Shown here piece after piece: positions 8,675 through 18,667 of a DNA stretch of 64,000 bases. The stretch comes from Primorskyibacter flagellatus. GTDB lineage: Bacteria; Pseudomonadota; Alphaproteobacteria; Rhodobacterales; Rhodobacteraceae. A model generated the notes under the pieces. The model was not told the origin of the DNA. It saw nothing but the letters and a program-made list of their open reading frames with translations, and made no database searches. The DNA lies in assembly GCF_900176485.1 (NCBI RefSeq), contig NZ_FWYD01000001.1, positions 372,001 through 436,000 of the forward strand. The letters run 5' to 3'. Each line of letters starts with the position of its first letter. Within the stretch, counting starts at the first letter, position 1. The position numbers and the translations under genes were made by a program.

Positions 8675-11413
8675 GTGAGCGATACACCGGAACCCCCTGA
8701 AAAAATGGGAGAAAATGCACCGGAACGCCCGGCCTATAGCGGGCCGACGGTGTCGATCACCGACGAGATGAAGACCAGCTATCTCGATTACGCGATGAGC
8801 GTGATCGTCAGCCGGGCGATTCCCGATTTGCGTGACGGGCTGAAACCCGTGCATCGGCGTATTCTTTATGCGATGCATGAAACCAACAACAGCCACGACA
8901 AGCCGTACCGCAAGTCGGCCCGTCCCGTTGGCGATGTCATGGGTAAGTATCACCCGCATGGCGATTCCGCGATCTATGACGCGCTGGTGCGGATGGCGCA
9001 GGATTTCTCCATGTCGCTGCCGCTTCTGGACGGTCAGGGCAACTTTGGCTCGATGGATGGCGATAACGCCGCCGCCATGCGCTATACCGAAGTCCGCATG
9101 GACAAGCCTGCGGCCTACCTGCTGAACGATATCGACAAGGACACGGTCGATTTTCAGGACAACTATGATGGCAAGGATCGCGAACCGACGGTCCTGCCTG
9201 CACGGTATCCGAACATGCTGGTCAACGGGGCCGGCGGGATCGCCGTCGGCATGGCCACCAACATTCCGCCGCACAATCTGGGCGAAGTCGTGGATGCCAC
9301 GCTGGCACTGATCGAAGACCCGGATCTGAGTTCCGAACAGCTGATCGAATATGTGCCCGGACCCGATTTTCCAACGGGCGGCATCATGCTGGGCCGAACC
9401 GGCGCGCGCAAAGCCTACCTTGAGGGGCGTGGCAGCGTCATCATCCGCGCCAGAACGCGCGTCGAAGAGTTGCGCCGCGACCGTTGGGCAATCATCATCG
9501 AAGAAATCCCCTATCAGGTGAACAAGGCCACGATGATCGAAAAGATCGCCGAGGCTGCGCGCGAAAAGCGCATCGAAGGCATTTCCCACGTTCAGGACGA
9601 ATCCGACCGTGACGGCGTGCGCGTGGTGATCGAGCTGAAACGTGATGCCACGGCCGAGGTCGTGCTGAACCAGCTTTTCCGCTTTACCCCGATGCAGACT
9701 TACTTTGGCTGCAACATGCTGGCGTTGAATGGCGGACGTCCGGAACAATTGACGCTGCGCGGTTTTCTGACCGCCTTTGTCGATTTCCGCGAGGATGTCG
9801 TGGCGCGGCGCACCGCCTATCTGCTGCGCAAGGCGCGCGAACGCAGCCATATCCTGTGTGGTCTGGCTGTCGCCGTCAGCAATGTGGACGAGGTCGTCGC
9901 CACGATCCGCGCCTCTGCCGATGCCGCCGAAGCACGCACCAAGCTGATGGAACGACGCTGGCCAGCCGGCGAGATCCTGCAATATATCGCGCTGATCGAC
10001 GACCCGACCCACAAGGCCAATGAAGACGGCACATATAACCTGTCCGAAGTTCAGGCCCGTGCCATTCTGGAACTGCGCCTGCAACGCCTGACCCAGTTGG
10101 GTGTCAAGGAAGTCACGGACGAGTTGGAAGAACTGGCCGGCAAGATCAAGGAATATCTTGAGATTCTGGGCAGCCGCGAACGGATCATGGAGATCATCTC
10201 GAACGAGCTTCTGGAGGTGCGCGAGCAATTCGCCGTGCCCCGCCGCACGGAGATCGTCGACTGGTCCGGCGATATGGAGGACGAAGACCTTATCGAGCGT
10301 GACGATATGGTCGTGACCGTCACCCAGTCCGGATACATCAAACGCACGGCGCTTTCGGATTTCCGCGCGCAACGGCGTGGCGGCAAGGGACTGTCGGGCA
10401 TGTCCACCAAGGACGATGACGTTGTCACCACGCTTTTCGTCGCCAATACCCATACGCAGCTGCTGTTCTTCACCACGGATGGGATGGTCTACAAGCTGAA
10501 AACCTGGCGTCTGCCGCAGGGTGGCCGCACGTCCAAGGGCAAGGCGATCGTCAATATCCTGCCGATCCCGGTAGGCGTTTCGATTGCCGCGATCATGCCG
10601 GTGGACCGCCCCGAAGAGGAATGGGACGCGCTGCAAATCGTCTTTGCCACCAGCGCGGGCGACGTGCGCCGCAACGCGCTGTCGGATTTCACCAACGTGA
10701 TGCGCAACGGCAAGATCGCGATGGATCTGCCCGAAGGCGTGGAACTGGTGAATGCCCGTATCGCATCCATGGATGATGATGTGATGCTGGTGACAGATTC
10801 AGGCCGCGCGATCCGTTTCCGCACCACTGATGTGCGCGTCTTCAAGGGCCGCAAATCGACCGGCGTGCGCGGCATCCGTCTGAACGGCGAGGACCGCGTT
10901 GTGTCCATGGCCGTGATCCGTCACTTCGAGGCAAGCCCGCAGGAGCGCGCGACCTATCTCAAGATGCGCCGGGCGATGGCCGGGCTGACGGATGAGGTTG
11001 ATACCGATGACGACGAAGAAGCCGTCGCGGGTGTCGAGGTGTTCACCCAGGAACGCTATGCAGAAATGTCGGCGGCGGAAAACCTGATCCTGACGATCAC
11101 GGCCAAGGGGTCGGGCAAACTTTCCTCCAGCCATGACTATCCGGTACGCGGGCGCGGCGGTCAGGGCGTGAATGCCATCGACAGGGCCATGCGTGGCGGG
11201 GCCGTGGTTGCCGCCTTCCCGGTCGAGATTGACGATCAGATCATGCTTGCCACCAGCCGCGGCCAGTCGATCCGCGTCCCGGTCGAGGGCATCTCTTTCC
11301 GCTCGCGTAGCGCCGGGGGCGTCAAGGTGTTCGACACGGCCAAAGGCGAGGAAGTCGTCAGCGTCGCCTGGATCGCGGATCAGGGCGAGGATGACCCCGC
11401 CGAAGAAGGCTGA
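8675..11413 (+). CDS. gyrA: DNA gyrase subunit A
   Basis: 912 residues from a GTG at 8675; the N terminus then reads [10 protein letters not shown], like relatives. The catalytic tyrosine is Tyr137 in RYTEVRM. The GyrA box QRRGGKG at 566-572 marks it as gyrase rather than topoisomerase IV, so it wraps DNA and introduces negative supercoils with GyrB. The quinolone-determining positions are wild type: Ser98 and Asp102 in [10 protein letters not shown] (E. coli Ser83/Asp87). The C-terminal beta-pinwheel repeats and an acidic tail (DDDEEAVAG insert, final EDDPAEEG) are present. gyrB is not in the window. Confidence 0.97.
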   Translation: MSDTPEPPEKMGENAPERPAYSGPTVSITDEMKTSYLDYAMSVIVSRAIPDLRDGLKPVHRRILYAMHETNNSHDKPYRKSARPVGDVMGKYHPHGDSAIYDALVRMAQDFSMSLPLLDGQGNFGSMDGDNAAAMRYTEVRMDKPAAYLLNDIDKDTVDFQDNYDGKDREPTVLPARYPNMLVNGAGGIAVGMATNIPPHNLGEVVDATLALIEDPDLSSEQLIEYVPGPDFPTGGIMLGRTGARKAYLEGRGSVIIRARTRVEELRRDRWAIIIEEIPYQVNKATMIEKIAEAAREKRIEGISHVQDESDRDGVRVVIELKRDATAEVVLNQLFRFTPMQTYFGCNMLALNGGRPEQLTLRGFLTAFVDFREDVVARRTAYLLRKARERSHILCGLAVAVSNVDEVVATIRASADAAEARTKLMERRWPAGEILQYIALIDDPTHKANEDGTYNLSEVQARAILELRLQRLTQLGVKEVTDELEELAGKIKEYLEILGSRERIMEIISNELLEVREQFAVPRRTEIVDWSGDMEDEDLIERDDMVVTVTQSGYIKRTALSDFRAQRRGGKGLSGMSTKDDDVVTTLFVANTHTQLLFFTTDGMVYKLKTWRLPQGGRTSKGKAIVNILPIPVGVSIAAIMPVDRPEEEWDALQIVFATSAGDVRRNALSDFTNVMRNGKIAMDLPEGVELVNARIASMDDDVMLVTDSGRAIRFRTTDVRVFKGRKSTGVRGIRLNGEDRVVSMAVIRHFEASPQERATYLKMRRAMAGLTDEVDTDDDEEAVAGVEVFTQERYAEMSAAENLILTITAKGSGKLSSSHDYPVRGRGGQGVNAIDRAMRGGAVVAAFPVEIDDQIMLATSRGQSIRVPVEGISFRSRSAGGVKVFDTAKGEEVVSVAWIADQGEDDPAEEG

Positions 11414-11437
11414 TTTCCCGATCAACGGTAATACCTG

Positions 11438-11472
11438 AAAACGGGCGGCAATCTTGTCGCCCGTTTTCTTTT
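11438..11472 (+). terminator. Intrinsic terminator of gyrA
   Basis: AAAACGGGCG (11438-11447) pairs perfectly with CGCCCGTTTT (11458-11467) around a 10-base loop, followed by CTTTT. It starts 25 bp after the gyrA stop. Confidence 0.88.
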
Positions 11473-11669
11473 AAGAAGGTTTTGGAGAAGGCACTGGACA
11501 AGATCAAATCAACGCCCCGGTACAGGATAGACTTCGCGGCTATCCAAGGACCGACCTGATCTTCGACGTCGCGTGAAGGCCGTTGCGATCATGCTGCGCG
11601 GGGTCCCCAAAACCATTGCTCCGTTGGGCCGCATAGCCTGCGGTATCTCTAATACTTAGAAGCCGCGCG

Positions 11670-13151
11670 TCAGACCCCGTAGATCGCGCCGAACTTGGCC
11701 TCCAGATAATCCAGCAAGGGCGCCTCGCTGGGTGCCTTACCGCAGGCCAGCGTGATCAGCTCGCGCGGCTCATATAGCCCGCCATGCTGCTGCACGTTCT
11801 CCCGCAACCAGCCCGTCGCGCCGCTGGTATCGCCGCGCATCAGTTGTTCATCAAGCTGCGGCACGTCCCGGAGCAACGCCTCGTGCAGTGATCCGGCATA
11901 GACATTGCCCAGCGTATAGGTCGGGAAATAGCCAAACAGACCCACCGACCAATGCACATCCTGCAAGCAACCGTTGGAAGGCTTGTTGACCGGATAGCCG
12001 AAATCCGCCTCGAACCTTTCGTTCCACGCCTGCTCCAGATCCGCCACGGGCAGATCGCCCGAGATCAGCTGACGTTCCAGGTCAAAGCGGATCAGGACGT
12101 GCAGGTTGTATTGCACCTCATCCGCCTCGGTCCGGATATAGTCGCGATGCACCGTGTTGACGGCGGCATAGAAGGCATCAGCACTGTCCACGCCAATATC
12201 GCCAAACCTGTCGCGCATCTGCCTGTAAAGATATTCGCAGAAGGCACGGCTGCGGCCGATCTGGTTTTCGTAGATCCGGCTTTGGCTTTCATGCACCCCC
12301 ATGCTGACCCCTGCCCCCAGCGGCGTCAGCAGGAAATCGGAATGGATATTCTGCTCGTAACAGGCATGCCCAACTTCGTGGATCGTCGAATATACGCAAT
12401 CAAACGGGTTCTCGGCATCGGTGCGCGTGGTGATACGCACGTCCTGTCCGCTGCCGGAACTGAACGGATGCACGGCCCTGTCGATCCGACCACGCGCAAG
12501 GTCGTAGCCGAAGGCTTTGGCGATGGTTTCGGACAGGGCCAGTTGTTGCGCCACGTCGAACGTGCCGCTCAGCCCCTTGGGCGTGGGCGCGCCCAACAAT
12601 TTCTCGCGCAAGGATACCAACCGGGGGCGTAGCGCGCCGAAGAGGTTTTCCAGAAAGGCGGCAGAGGCGCCGGGTTCGTAATCCTGTATCATCGCGTCAT
12701 AGGGCGTGTAATCCGTGCCCTCGGCCAGCGCCGCGCCCTCTTCCTGACGCAGGCGGATCACCTCGGCCAGAATCGGGGCAAACCGCTGGAAATCATCCGC
12801 CGCGCGGGCCTCTGCCCAGGCACCCTGTGCAAGGCTGGTCACACGCGCCAGTTCCGCCGACAGGCGCGCAGGCACCCGTGTGGCACGATCATGCGCCCGG
12901 CGGATATGGCGCATCTGGGCGGCGGCCACAGTGTCCAGCGCGGCATCGTCGATCCCGGCCAGCCAGTCGCCAACGCGCGGATCGGTGCGGCGGGCGTGCA
13001 AGACGCCCTCCATCGCGGCCATTTCCTCGCCCCGCTGGGCCGCAGCGCCGCGCGGCATGACGGTTTCCTGATCCCAGCCCAGACGGCCGGACACCTGCTG
13101 CAACGCTTCGGTTTCGCGCTGGAATGCCAGCAGGTCCTGATATGCCGACAT
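11670..13151 (-). CDS. Thermostable carboxypeptidase, peptidase family M32 (carboxypeptidase Taq)
   Basis: 493 residues, the usual M32 length. The zinc site HEVGH is at residues 258-262, with the third ligand expected in the MGVHESQSR segment. Other M32 marks are DVRITTR and IRTEADEVQYNLHV. The enzyme removes C-terminal residues from peptides in the cytoplasm. Its start lies 3 bp after the stop of ctaA on the same strand, so the two are probably co-transcribed, although no functional link is known. Confidence 0.94.
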   Translation of the reverse strand: MSAYQDLLAFQRETEALQQVSGRLGWDQETVMPRGAAAQRGEEMAAMEGVLHARRTDPRVGDWLAGIDDAALDTVAAAQMRHIRRAHDRATRVPARLSAELARVTSLAQGAWAEARAADDFQRFAPILAEVIRLRQEEGAALAEGTDYTPYDAMIQDYEPGASAAFLENLFGALRPRLVSLREKLLGAPTPKGLSGTFDVAQQLALSETIAKAFGYDLARGRIDRAVHPFSSGSGQDVRITTRTDAENPFDCVYSTIHEVGHACYEQNIHSDFLLTPLGAGVSMGVHESQSRIYENQIGRSRAFCEYLYRQMRDRFGDIGVDSADAFYAAVNTVHRDYIRTEADEVQYNLHVLIRFDLERQLISGDLPVADLEQAWNERFEADFGYPVNKPSNGCLQDVHWSVGLFGYFPTYTLGNVYAGSLHEALLRDVPQLDEQLMRGDTSGATGWLRENVQQHGGLYEPRELITLACGKAPSEAPLLDYLEAKFGAIYGV

Positions 13152-13154
13152 GGG

Positions 13155-14288
13155 CTAGCCTCTCACGGATTGAGCATGGGGATATTGCGCGGCAAAGCGC
13201 GCCCGCAGGATCAGCACCCAGGCAAGGATCGCGCCCAACTGATGTAGAATGGCGAAATGCAGCGGCGCGGAATACATCACCGTGACGATGCCCAGCACCA
13301 TTTGCAGCAGGATCATGGCGATCATCGCGTTGAAGGCAAAACGCGTGGTGCCATTGGGCGAACGGCGCGCCCTGAGCCAGACGACGATGGCGCAGACGAC
13401 CAGCAGATAGCCCGCCATCCGGTGCATGAACTGCACCAGCCCGGCATCCTCGAAGAAATTCCGCCACAGCGGTTCTATCTGGAAAGGATCCGGCGGGAAA
13501 AAGCCCCCGGCCATTAGCGGCCAGTCGATATAGTTGCGGCCCGCATCGATGCCCGCGACAAGGGCACCCAGCAGGATTTGCACAAACGCCAGATGCATCA
13601 GGCCCGTGCCCATGCCGAACAGTTTGCGTTCGCGGGACCTTCGGGCCTGAATGAGGTCGCGTTCCTCGCGCGACAGCATCAGGATGTACCAGGTCAGAAA
13701 GCCCAGGATCACGAAGGCCAGCCCAAGGTGAATCGCCAAGCGGTAGCTGGCCACGCTCAACATCGAGCCTTCCAATCCGCTGGTCACCATCCACCAGCCG
13801 ACAAAGCCCTGAAGCCCGCCCAACGCCCCCAGAAGCAGCAGGCGCGGTGACCAGCCCGGCGGGATCTTCCGCGCCAGCAGAAAGCCGATGAACCCAAGCG
13901 CCCAGACCAGCCCGATCACCCGACCAAGCTGTCTATGCCCCCATTCCCACCAGTAGATCGCCTTGAATTCGGACAGGGTCATGTCCATGTTTTGCAATTC
14001 ATATTGCGGGATTTTCTGATAAAGCTCGAACTCTGCTTGCCAATCTGCCTGCGTTATTGGCGGCAGAGCGCCGGTCACGGGCTTCCATTCTGTGATCGAC
14101 AGGCCGCTATCGGTCAGACGGGTGAGCCCGCCCACGAGGATCATCGCCACGACCAGCGCGAAGATCAGCACCAGCCACAGCCTGACCGGCCCGCGCGCAC
14201 CGCGCTTGGCGCGGTCGATCACGCCGGTCTGCGGGACCGCCTTGTCGCGCGTCTCGACCTCTTCGAAGATGCTGCGTTTCTGGCTCAT
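13155..14288 (-). CDS. ctaA: Heme A synthase (COX15/CtaA family)
   Basis: 377 residues from the ATG at 14288, which has GGAGAAAG upstream; a longer frame start at 14327 lacks this. It is a polytopic inner-membrane protein of eight segments with the family histidines, e.g. EWGHRQLGR, AIHLGLAF, MHRMAGYLL and LHQLGAILA. It oxidises the C8 methyl of heme O to give heme A for aa3-type cytochrome c oxidase. The loop GLTRLTDSGLSITEWKPV after the first membrane segment is typical. It is followed at 3 bp by the M32 peptidase gene. Confidence 0.95.
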   Translation of the reverse strand: MSQKRSIFEEVETRDKAVPQTGVIDRAKRGARGPVRLWLVLIFALVVAMILVGGLTRLTDSGLSITEWKPVTGALPPITQADWQAEFELYQKIPQYELQNMDMTLSEFKAIYWWEWGHRQLGRVIGLVWALGFIGFLLARKIPPGWSPRLLLLGALGGLQGFVGWWMVTSGLEGSMLSVASYRLAIHLGLAFVILGFLTWYILMLSREERDLIQARRSRERKLFGMGTGLMHLAFVQILLGALVAGIDAGRNYIDWPLMAGGFFPPDPFQIEPLWRNFFEDAGLVQFMHRMAGYLLVVCAIVVWLRARRSPNGTTRFAFNAMIAMILLQMVLGIVTVMYSAPLHFAILHQLGAILAWVLILRARFAAQYPHAQSVRG

Positions 14289-14378
14289 CAGGCTTTCTCC
14301 TTCGCGGCCCGCAAGGCACCGGGTCAAGCCCGGCGCGGGTGTGCGCAGACATTAGGGCTACCCCCCCGTGGCTTCAAG

Positions 14379-15125
14379 TCAGTCGCCACGTTCCTTCCAT
14401 CGGACCATCTGCCGCAGGATGCCGTGCAGCATCTGCACATCGGCACGCGTCATCGGCATCCTGCTCCAGAGGTTGCGCAGGTTGATCTTCATGCTTTCGG
14501 CCTTGGCTTCGGGAAAGAAGAACCCGGCCGTGTCCAGGCGTTCCTCGTAATGCTTGGCCAGCGCGTCCAGTTCCTTTACGTTGGCCCATTCGGACCCGCC
14601 CATGGCCATGTCCTCGGCCACGACATCAACCGTTTGGCGGCGCCATTCATAGGCGGTCAGCAGAACACATTGCGCAAGGTTCAGCGAGGCGAAGTCCGGG
14701 TTAACAGGCACCGAGATGATGGCATTGGCCTGTGCGATATCGGCGTTTTCCAGCCCCGCGCGTTCCGGCCCGAACAGCACGGCGACCTTCTCGCCGCGTG
14801 CAATCCGGTCGCGGGCTTCTGCCATGGCACGTTCGGGGCTGAGCACAGGTTTCGTCAAGCCGCGCGGTCGGGCCGTTGTCGCCAGAACGTAGGTGCAATC
14901 GGCCACGGCCTCTGCCACAGTCCCCGCCACCTGTGCCTCGTCCAGCAACCGTCCGGCACCGGCCGACATGGCGGTCGCATCTGGATTGGGCCAGCCATCG
15001 CGCGGCGCGACCAGCCGCATCCGGTCCAGCCCGAAATTCCACATCGCGCGGGCCGCGGCACCGATATTCTGACCCATTTGCGGGCGGACGAGCACGAAGG
15101 CAGGCTGGGGCGTCTCGGACGGCAT
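14379..15125 (-). CDS. SPOUT-family RNA 2'-O-methyltransferase, TrmJ-like
   Basis: 248 residues. The three SpoU motifs are present: NIGAAARAMWNFG (18-30), VAVLFGPERAGLEN and the knot motif SLNLAQCVLL. A C-terminal helical extension follows, as in TrmJ, which methylates the ribose of tRNA position 32 with S-adenosylmethionine. Other SpoU enzymes with a C-terminal extension could look similar, so the exact target is inferred. It is divergent from the ThiE-like gene and lies 90 bp upstream of ctaA on the same strand. Confidence 0.88.
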   Translation of the reverse strand: MPSETPQPAFVLVRPQMGQNIGAAARAMWNFGLDRMRLVAPRDGWPNPDATAMSAGAGRLLDEAQVAGTVAEAVADCTYVLATTARPRGLTKPVLSPERAMAEARDRIARGEKVAVLFGPERAGLENADIAQANAIISVPVNPDFASLNLAQCVLLTAYEWRRQTVDVVAEDMAMGGSEWANVKELDALAKHYEERLDTAGFFFPEAKAESMKINLRNLWSRMPMTRADVQMLHGILRQMVRWKERGD

Positions 15126-15433
15126 GAAGTCTCCGGTGTGGTTTCGCGGTTCCCGATACGCAAGCCGCCCCCGGACTGCAAGAGACGCGGGCGCAGATCA
15201 TCATGCCATGACCGGTTTTGCGCGGCTAGAATGCCTGCAAACCACACGGGGCGCTACCGCTGCCGAAGGATGCCTGCGATAATGAAACCATCCAGAAGAG
15301 GCTGACACAGATGGCCGTGGCCTTTGTCGGCTCCTTGTTTGACAAATAGGCCCGCCGCGCTGTGCAAACCCCCATGGCCAAGGGCAAAAACCCGCGCTAT
15401 AGAAGGCGCTCGACAGCTTTGGGAGCCAAAATG

Positions 15434-16054
15434 ATGGCCGAGACGGAAACGCCGCAAATCTATCTCATCACTCCGCCGGAATTCGAGCTGAGTACCTTTC
15501 CCGAGCTTCTGGGCCGTGTGCTGGACAGCGCCGAGATCGCCTGCATCCGCCTGGCCCTTGCCACACGGGACGAAGACCGCATTTGCCGCGCGGCCGACGC
15601 CGTGCGCGAAGTCGCCCATACCCGCGACATTGCGCTGGTGATCGAGGAACATGTCCTGCTGGCGCAGCGGATCGGGTTGGACGGGGTCCATTTGACCGAC
15701 GGGTCGCGCTCTGTGCGCAAGACCCGCAAGGATCTGGGTGCGGATGCGATTGTTGGCGCGTTTTGCGGACAGTCCCGCCATGACGGGCTGATTGCCGGTG
15801 AAGTTGGGGCCGATTACATCAGCTTCGGCCCGGTCGGAGACAGCCCCCTGGGCGACGGAACGCGTGCAGAAACAGAACTGTTCGAGTGGTGGTCCGAGGT
15901 CGTCGAGGTTCCGGTGGTTGCCGAGGGCGCGCTTGACGTGAAGACCGTGGCTGAACTTTCAGGCTATACGGACTTTTTTGGATTTGGCGAAGAGGTCTGG
16001 ACAGCAGATGATCCGGTGAAGGCACTGTCCGACCTGATCGCGGCGATGGGGTAA
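15434..16054 (+). CDS. Thiamine phosphate synthase-like protein (ThiE/TenI fold), divergent
   Basis: 206 residues; a second ATG three bases earlier (15431) is equally possible, with GGAG just upstream. The TIM-barrel pattern of ThiE is clear: LALATRDED, LGLDGVHLT-like RIGLDGVHLTDGS, VGADYISFGPV and VPVVAEGALD. Two canonical sites are altered. The pyrophosphate-binding P-T-x-TK loop reads GDSPLGDGT, and the IGGI strand reads VAEGAL. No other thiamine genes are nearby. It may be a ThiE paralogue with a changed substrate, so I leave the symbol empty. Confidence 0.75.
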   Translation: MAETETPQIYLITPPEFELSTFPELLGRVLDSAEIACIRLALATRDEDRICRAADAVREVAHTRDIALVIEEHVLLAQRIGLDGVHLTDGSRSVRKTRKDLGADAIVGAFCGQSRHDGLIAGEVGADYISFGPVGDSPLGDGTRAETELFEWWSEVVEVPVVAEGALDVKTVAELSGYTDFFGFGEEVWTADDPVKALSDLIAAMG

Positions 16055-16076
16055 GGCACCGACGCGCGAAACATCG

Positions 16077-16928
16077 CTAGGATCGCTCTCTTAGCTTCTG
16101 ATTTTCCAATGACTTCTTATGGCTTTCGCGCACCGAATCTTCTGTAGCGCGGGCCAAACTCTTGCGGTTCGGAAAATCGTCGACACGCAAAGGCGCATGG
16201 TAGATCAGTTCTATCCACCCCTGACGCCGCGCTGCCAGTGTTTTGAGCAGATGCGAGCCGAAATCCATATCGCCCCACCATCCATAGAAGCGCAGGCTTT
16301 CACCCTTCGGCGCATGATACACCAGCGTGACCGGCTGAACCCAGATCCTGTGCTTCAGGTGTTCGGAAAAGAACGCCGCGTAAAGCGTTGACTTGAATGG
16401 AAGTACACGCAGTCCATCGGTCGAGGTTCCTTCGGGGAAGAACAGCAGCTTGTGCCCGGCCAGAAGTCTGTCCTCGAACAACCGGGTTTGCGCCCGCGCT
16501 TGTCGCGGATCACGCCGGATAAACAGCGTTCCCGTCGCCCGCGCCAACCAGCCGATGCCGGGCCAGCCCGCGACTTCAGATTTCGAGACGAAATAGATAT
16601 TCTTTCGCGAGTTGAGCACGAAAATATCCAGCCAGGACGAATGGTTGGCGACGATTGCACCATGATGCTGCATCTGCTGGCCGCGCACCGTCAGCCGTAA
16701 CCCCATCAACACCAGTGCCACCCGGCAAACGCTCTGAGTGACATAGGGCGTCCACGGGCGCTGCACCCCGTTCAGCGGCCTTTCGATCAGGCGCAACAAC
16801 AGCAGCACACCCAACCCGCCGAACACCACCGTCCCGACCGCCAACCCCCGCAAGACAACACGAAGCCAGCCTGCCGGGCCAATGCGAACCGGCTCTTCCG
16901 GCTCATCTGCATCCCAAGTGCCGCTCAT
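16077..16928 (-). CDS. olsA: Lyso-ornithine lipid O-acyltransferase (PlsC family)
   Basis: 283 residues with an N-terminal membrane segment (about 25-48). The acyltransferase motif is NHSSWLD (the NHxxxxD catalytic pair), and the acceptor-site motif is FPEGTSTDG. On its own it would be called a 1-acylglycerol-3-phosphate acyltransferase. The 4 bp ATGA overlap with an OlsB gene directly upstream points to the second step of ornithine lipid synthesis: adding the ester-linked fatty acid to lyso-ornithine lipid. Some OlsA enzymes also make phosphatidic acid. Confidence 0.88.
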   Translation of the reverse strand: MSGTWDADEPEEPVRIGPAGWLRVVLRGLAVGTVVFGGLGVLLLLRLIERPLNGVQRPWTPYVTQSVCRVALVLMGLRLTVRGQQMQHHGAIVANHSSWLDIFVLNSRKNIYFVSKSEVAGWPGIGWLARATGTLFIRRDPRQARAQTRLFEDRLLAGHKLLFFPEGTSTDGLRVLPFKSTLYAAFFSEHLKHRIWVQPVTLVYHAPKGESLRFYGWWGDMDFGSHLLKTLAARRQGWIELIYHAPLRVDDFPNRKSLARATEDSVRESHKKSLENQKLRERS

Positions 16929-17695
16929 GCGTCGCTGCGTTGATAAAGCGATCTCTGCCGCTGATTCATCCGTGCAGTGTCCATCACCAGGCAGACATCG
17001 GTCGTATTGAACTGGGTATCGACAAAGACACCGTCCCCGACAAACCCACCCATCCGCAGATAGGCCTTTATCAACGCGGGCGTCTCGACCATCGCACGGC
17101 GACGGTCGATCCTGTCCTCGGGCAGCAGATCCATCGGGTGATAGCTCCGCGCCCGCACCCGCAACTCAGGCGGGGCAAGATGGCGCGCCCGCAAAAGCGA
17201 TAGAGGTTGCGCCAAGGCCTGCGGATCGGTGCCGTGAAAACTGGCCACGCCGAACAGGATTTCAATCCCGTGTTCTTGAACGTACTCCGCCAGCGCCCCC
17301 CACAGATGCACCATCGCCGTGCCTCCGCGGTGATCGGGGTGAAGGCACGACCGCCCCAGTTCCAGCAAACGCCGTCCCGAGGCGCGCAGCGGCGCAAGAT
17401 CATATTCATCCTCGGAATAGAACTGCCCAGCAGCTTTGGCCTGATCGCTTCGCAAAACCCTGTAGACGCCGACAACAGATAAATCGGTGCCAGCCGGCGC
17501 GTGAGTATCAAGCAGAATCAGGTGATCGAAATAGGCATCGAAACGGTCACGCTCCAGCCCGGCAGCGTGGTCGACAAGCACACCGTCGCCGCCCAGTTCA
17601 CGGATAAACACGTCATAGCGAAGCCGTTGCGCCGCTGTGACCTCTGCCCGGCTTTGCGCCAGCCGCGCGACATATCGAGGGAGTTCTGAGTGCAT
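16925..17695 (-). CDS. olsB: L-ornithine N-alpha-acyltransferase
   Basis: 256 residues from the ATG at 17695 (GGACGG upstream); the open frame continues to 17752, but the family N terminus YVARLAQ is reached soon after 17695. It has a GNAT-like OlsB fold with LRYDVFIRELGG, a GVYRVLRSDQA strand and the core LELGRSCLHPDHRGG. It transfers a 3-hydroxyacyl group from acyl carrier protein to ornithine, the first step to phosphate-free ornithine membrane lipids. These often increase under phosphate limitation in this order. Translationally coupled to olsA. Confidence 0.9.
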   Translation of the reverse strand: MHSELPRYVARLAQSRAEVTAAQRLRYDVFIRELGGDGVLVDHAAGLERDRFDAYFDHLILLDTHAPAGTDLSVVGVYRVLRSDQAKAAGQFYSEDEYDLAPLRASGRRLLELGRSCLHPDHRGGTAMVHLWGALAEYVQEHGIEILFGVASFHGTDPQALAQPLSLLRARHLAPPELRVRARSYHPMDLLPEDRIDRRRAMVETPALIKAYLRMGGFVGDGVFVDTQFNTTDVCLVMDTARMNQRQRSLYQRSDA

Positions 17696-17833
17696 TCCGT
17701 CCGGTTCTATTGTTGCGCTGAGCGAACACATTAATAAGACTGCCCGTTGCAAGATCGCAACCGTTTTGCCACTGGCAATTCAACCTTGGGGTGATCTAAG
17801 GTTGCGTTTACCATTCGTAAAGACTCCTATGTC

Positions 17834-18022
17834 CTAGTCGTCGGCATCAAACACCGGCACCAGACTCACGCGGGAACCTTCTATGACTTTCTTTCCGGCT
17901 TCGCGAAAATTCACGGTGATACGTCCGGCAATATTGGATTGCACCTGTCCCAGCCCCCAATCAGGGCAGTCTGGATGGCGCACAATCATTCCTGGCTCCA
18001 GAAAAGCGTTCAGGTCGTCCAT
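17834..18022 (-). CDS. DUF3553 domain protein
   Basis: 62 residues from the ATG at 18022 behind CAGGAG. The domain is RHPDCPDWGLGQVQS followed by GRITVNFREAGKKVI, a small beta-barrel-like DUF3553 module also found at the C terminus of some UvrD-type helicases. It is divergent from chpT with only 26 bp between the start codons, so the two genes share a promoter region. Function is unknown. Confidence 0.85.
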   Translation of the reverse strand: MDDLNAFLEPGMIVRHPDCPDWGLGQVQSNIAGRITVNFREAGKKVIEGSRVSLVPVFDADD

Positions 18023-18048
18023 GACGGCTCCTGTCGTGAGGGGGACCA

Positions 18049-18651
18049 ATGATGCAGGGTAACGCGAACCTGGCAGAGTTGATAGGCTCTCGGATCTGTC
18101 ATGACCTGATCAGCCCGATTGGCGCAATCCAGAATGGGTTGGAACTGATGTCGCTGACCGGCGAAATGGGACCCAGCCCGGAGATGGACCTGATTTCGGA
18201 AAGCTGCGCGCATGCCAATGCCCGGATCCGGTTTTTCCGCGTTGCATTCGGATCCACCGGGGGCGGGCAATCGCTGAGTGCCGGCGAAGTGCAAAGCATC
18301 ATCGCGGGCATGTTTCAGGGCGACCGGCTGAGCGCGACGTGGAATCCCCGCGACGCCACGCCCCGCGAAGAGGTGCAACTGGCGCTATTGGCCCTGCTTT
18401 GCATGGACAGGGCGTTAAGTCGCGGCGGAGAGGTCCGCATCGACTGCGATCAAGGCGAATGGCATCTGTCTGCAAGCGGTCCTCAGCTTCGTGTTGATCC
18501 CGAAATGTGGAAACTTCTGCGTAATGCCACCGGCGGGTCGGATGTCATGCCCGCCGATGTGCAGTTCCCGTTGCTGTCGGTGCGCGCAAGCGACCTTGGG
18601 CGCGATATTAACTGGCGCGAAAACAGCGAGACGCTGGATATCCGGTTCTGA
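18049..18651 (+). CDS. chpT: Histidine phosphotransferase ChpT
   Basis: 200 residues. His18 in GSRICHDLISPIGAIQNG is the phosphorylated histidine of a degenerate histidine-kinase dimerisation domain, followed by an ATPase-like domain that has lost its nucleotide-binding boxes, the ChpT arrangement. In alphaproteobacteria ChpT passes phosphate from the CckA kinase to the response regulator CtrA (and CpdR). In Rhodobacter relatives this relay controls motility and gene transfer agent release rather than being essential for the cell cycle. It converges with proA, 16 bp away. Confidence 0.92.
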   Translation: MMQGNANLAELIGSRICHDLISPIGAIQNGLELMSLTGEMGPSPEMDLISESCAHANARIRFFRVAFGSTGGGQSLSAGEVQSIIAGMFQGDRLSATWNPRDATPREEVQLALLALLCMDRALSRGGEVRIDCDQGEWHLSASGPQLRVDPEMWKLLRNATGGSDVMPADVQFPLLSVRASDLGRDINWRENSETLDIRF

Positions 18652-18667
18652 GGCCTGATCCGCGCAA

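Noticed and set aside
8482-10636. Long minus-strand frame extending upstream of usg
   Set aside because: It is antisense to gyrA; only the last 89 codons (Usg) match a protein family and have their own ATG.
13935-15305. 456-residue plus-strand frame
   Set aside because: Antisense to ctaA and the TrmJ-like gene; Arg/His/Gln-rich shadow composition.
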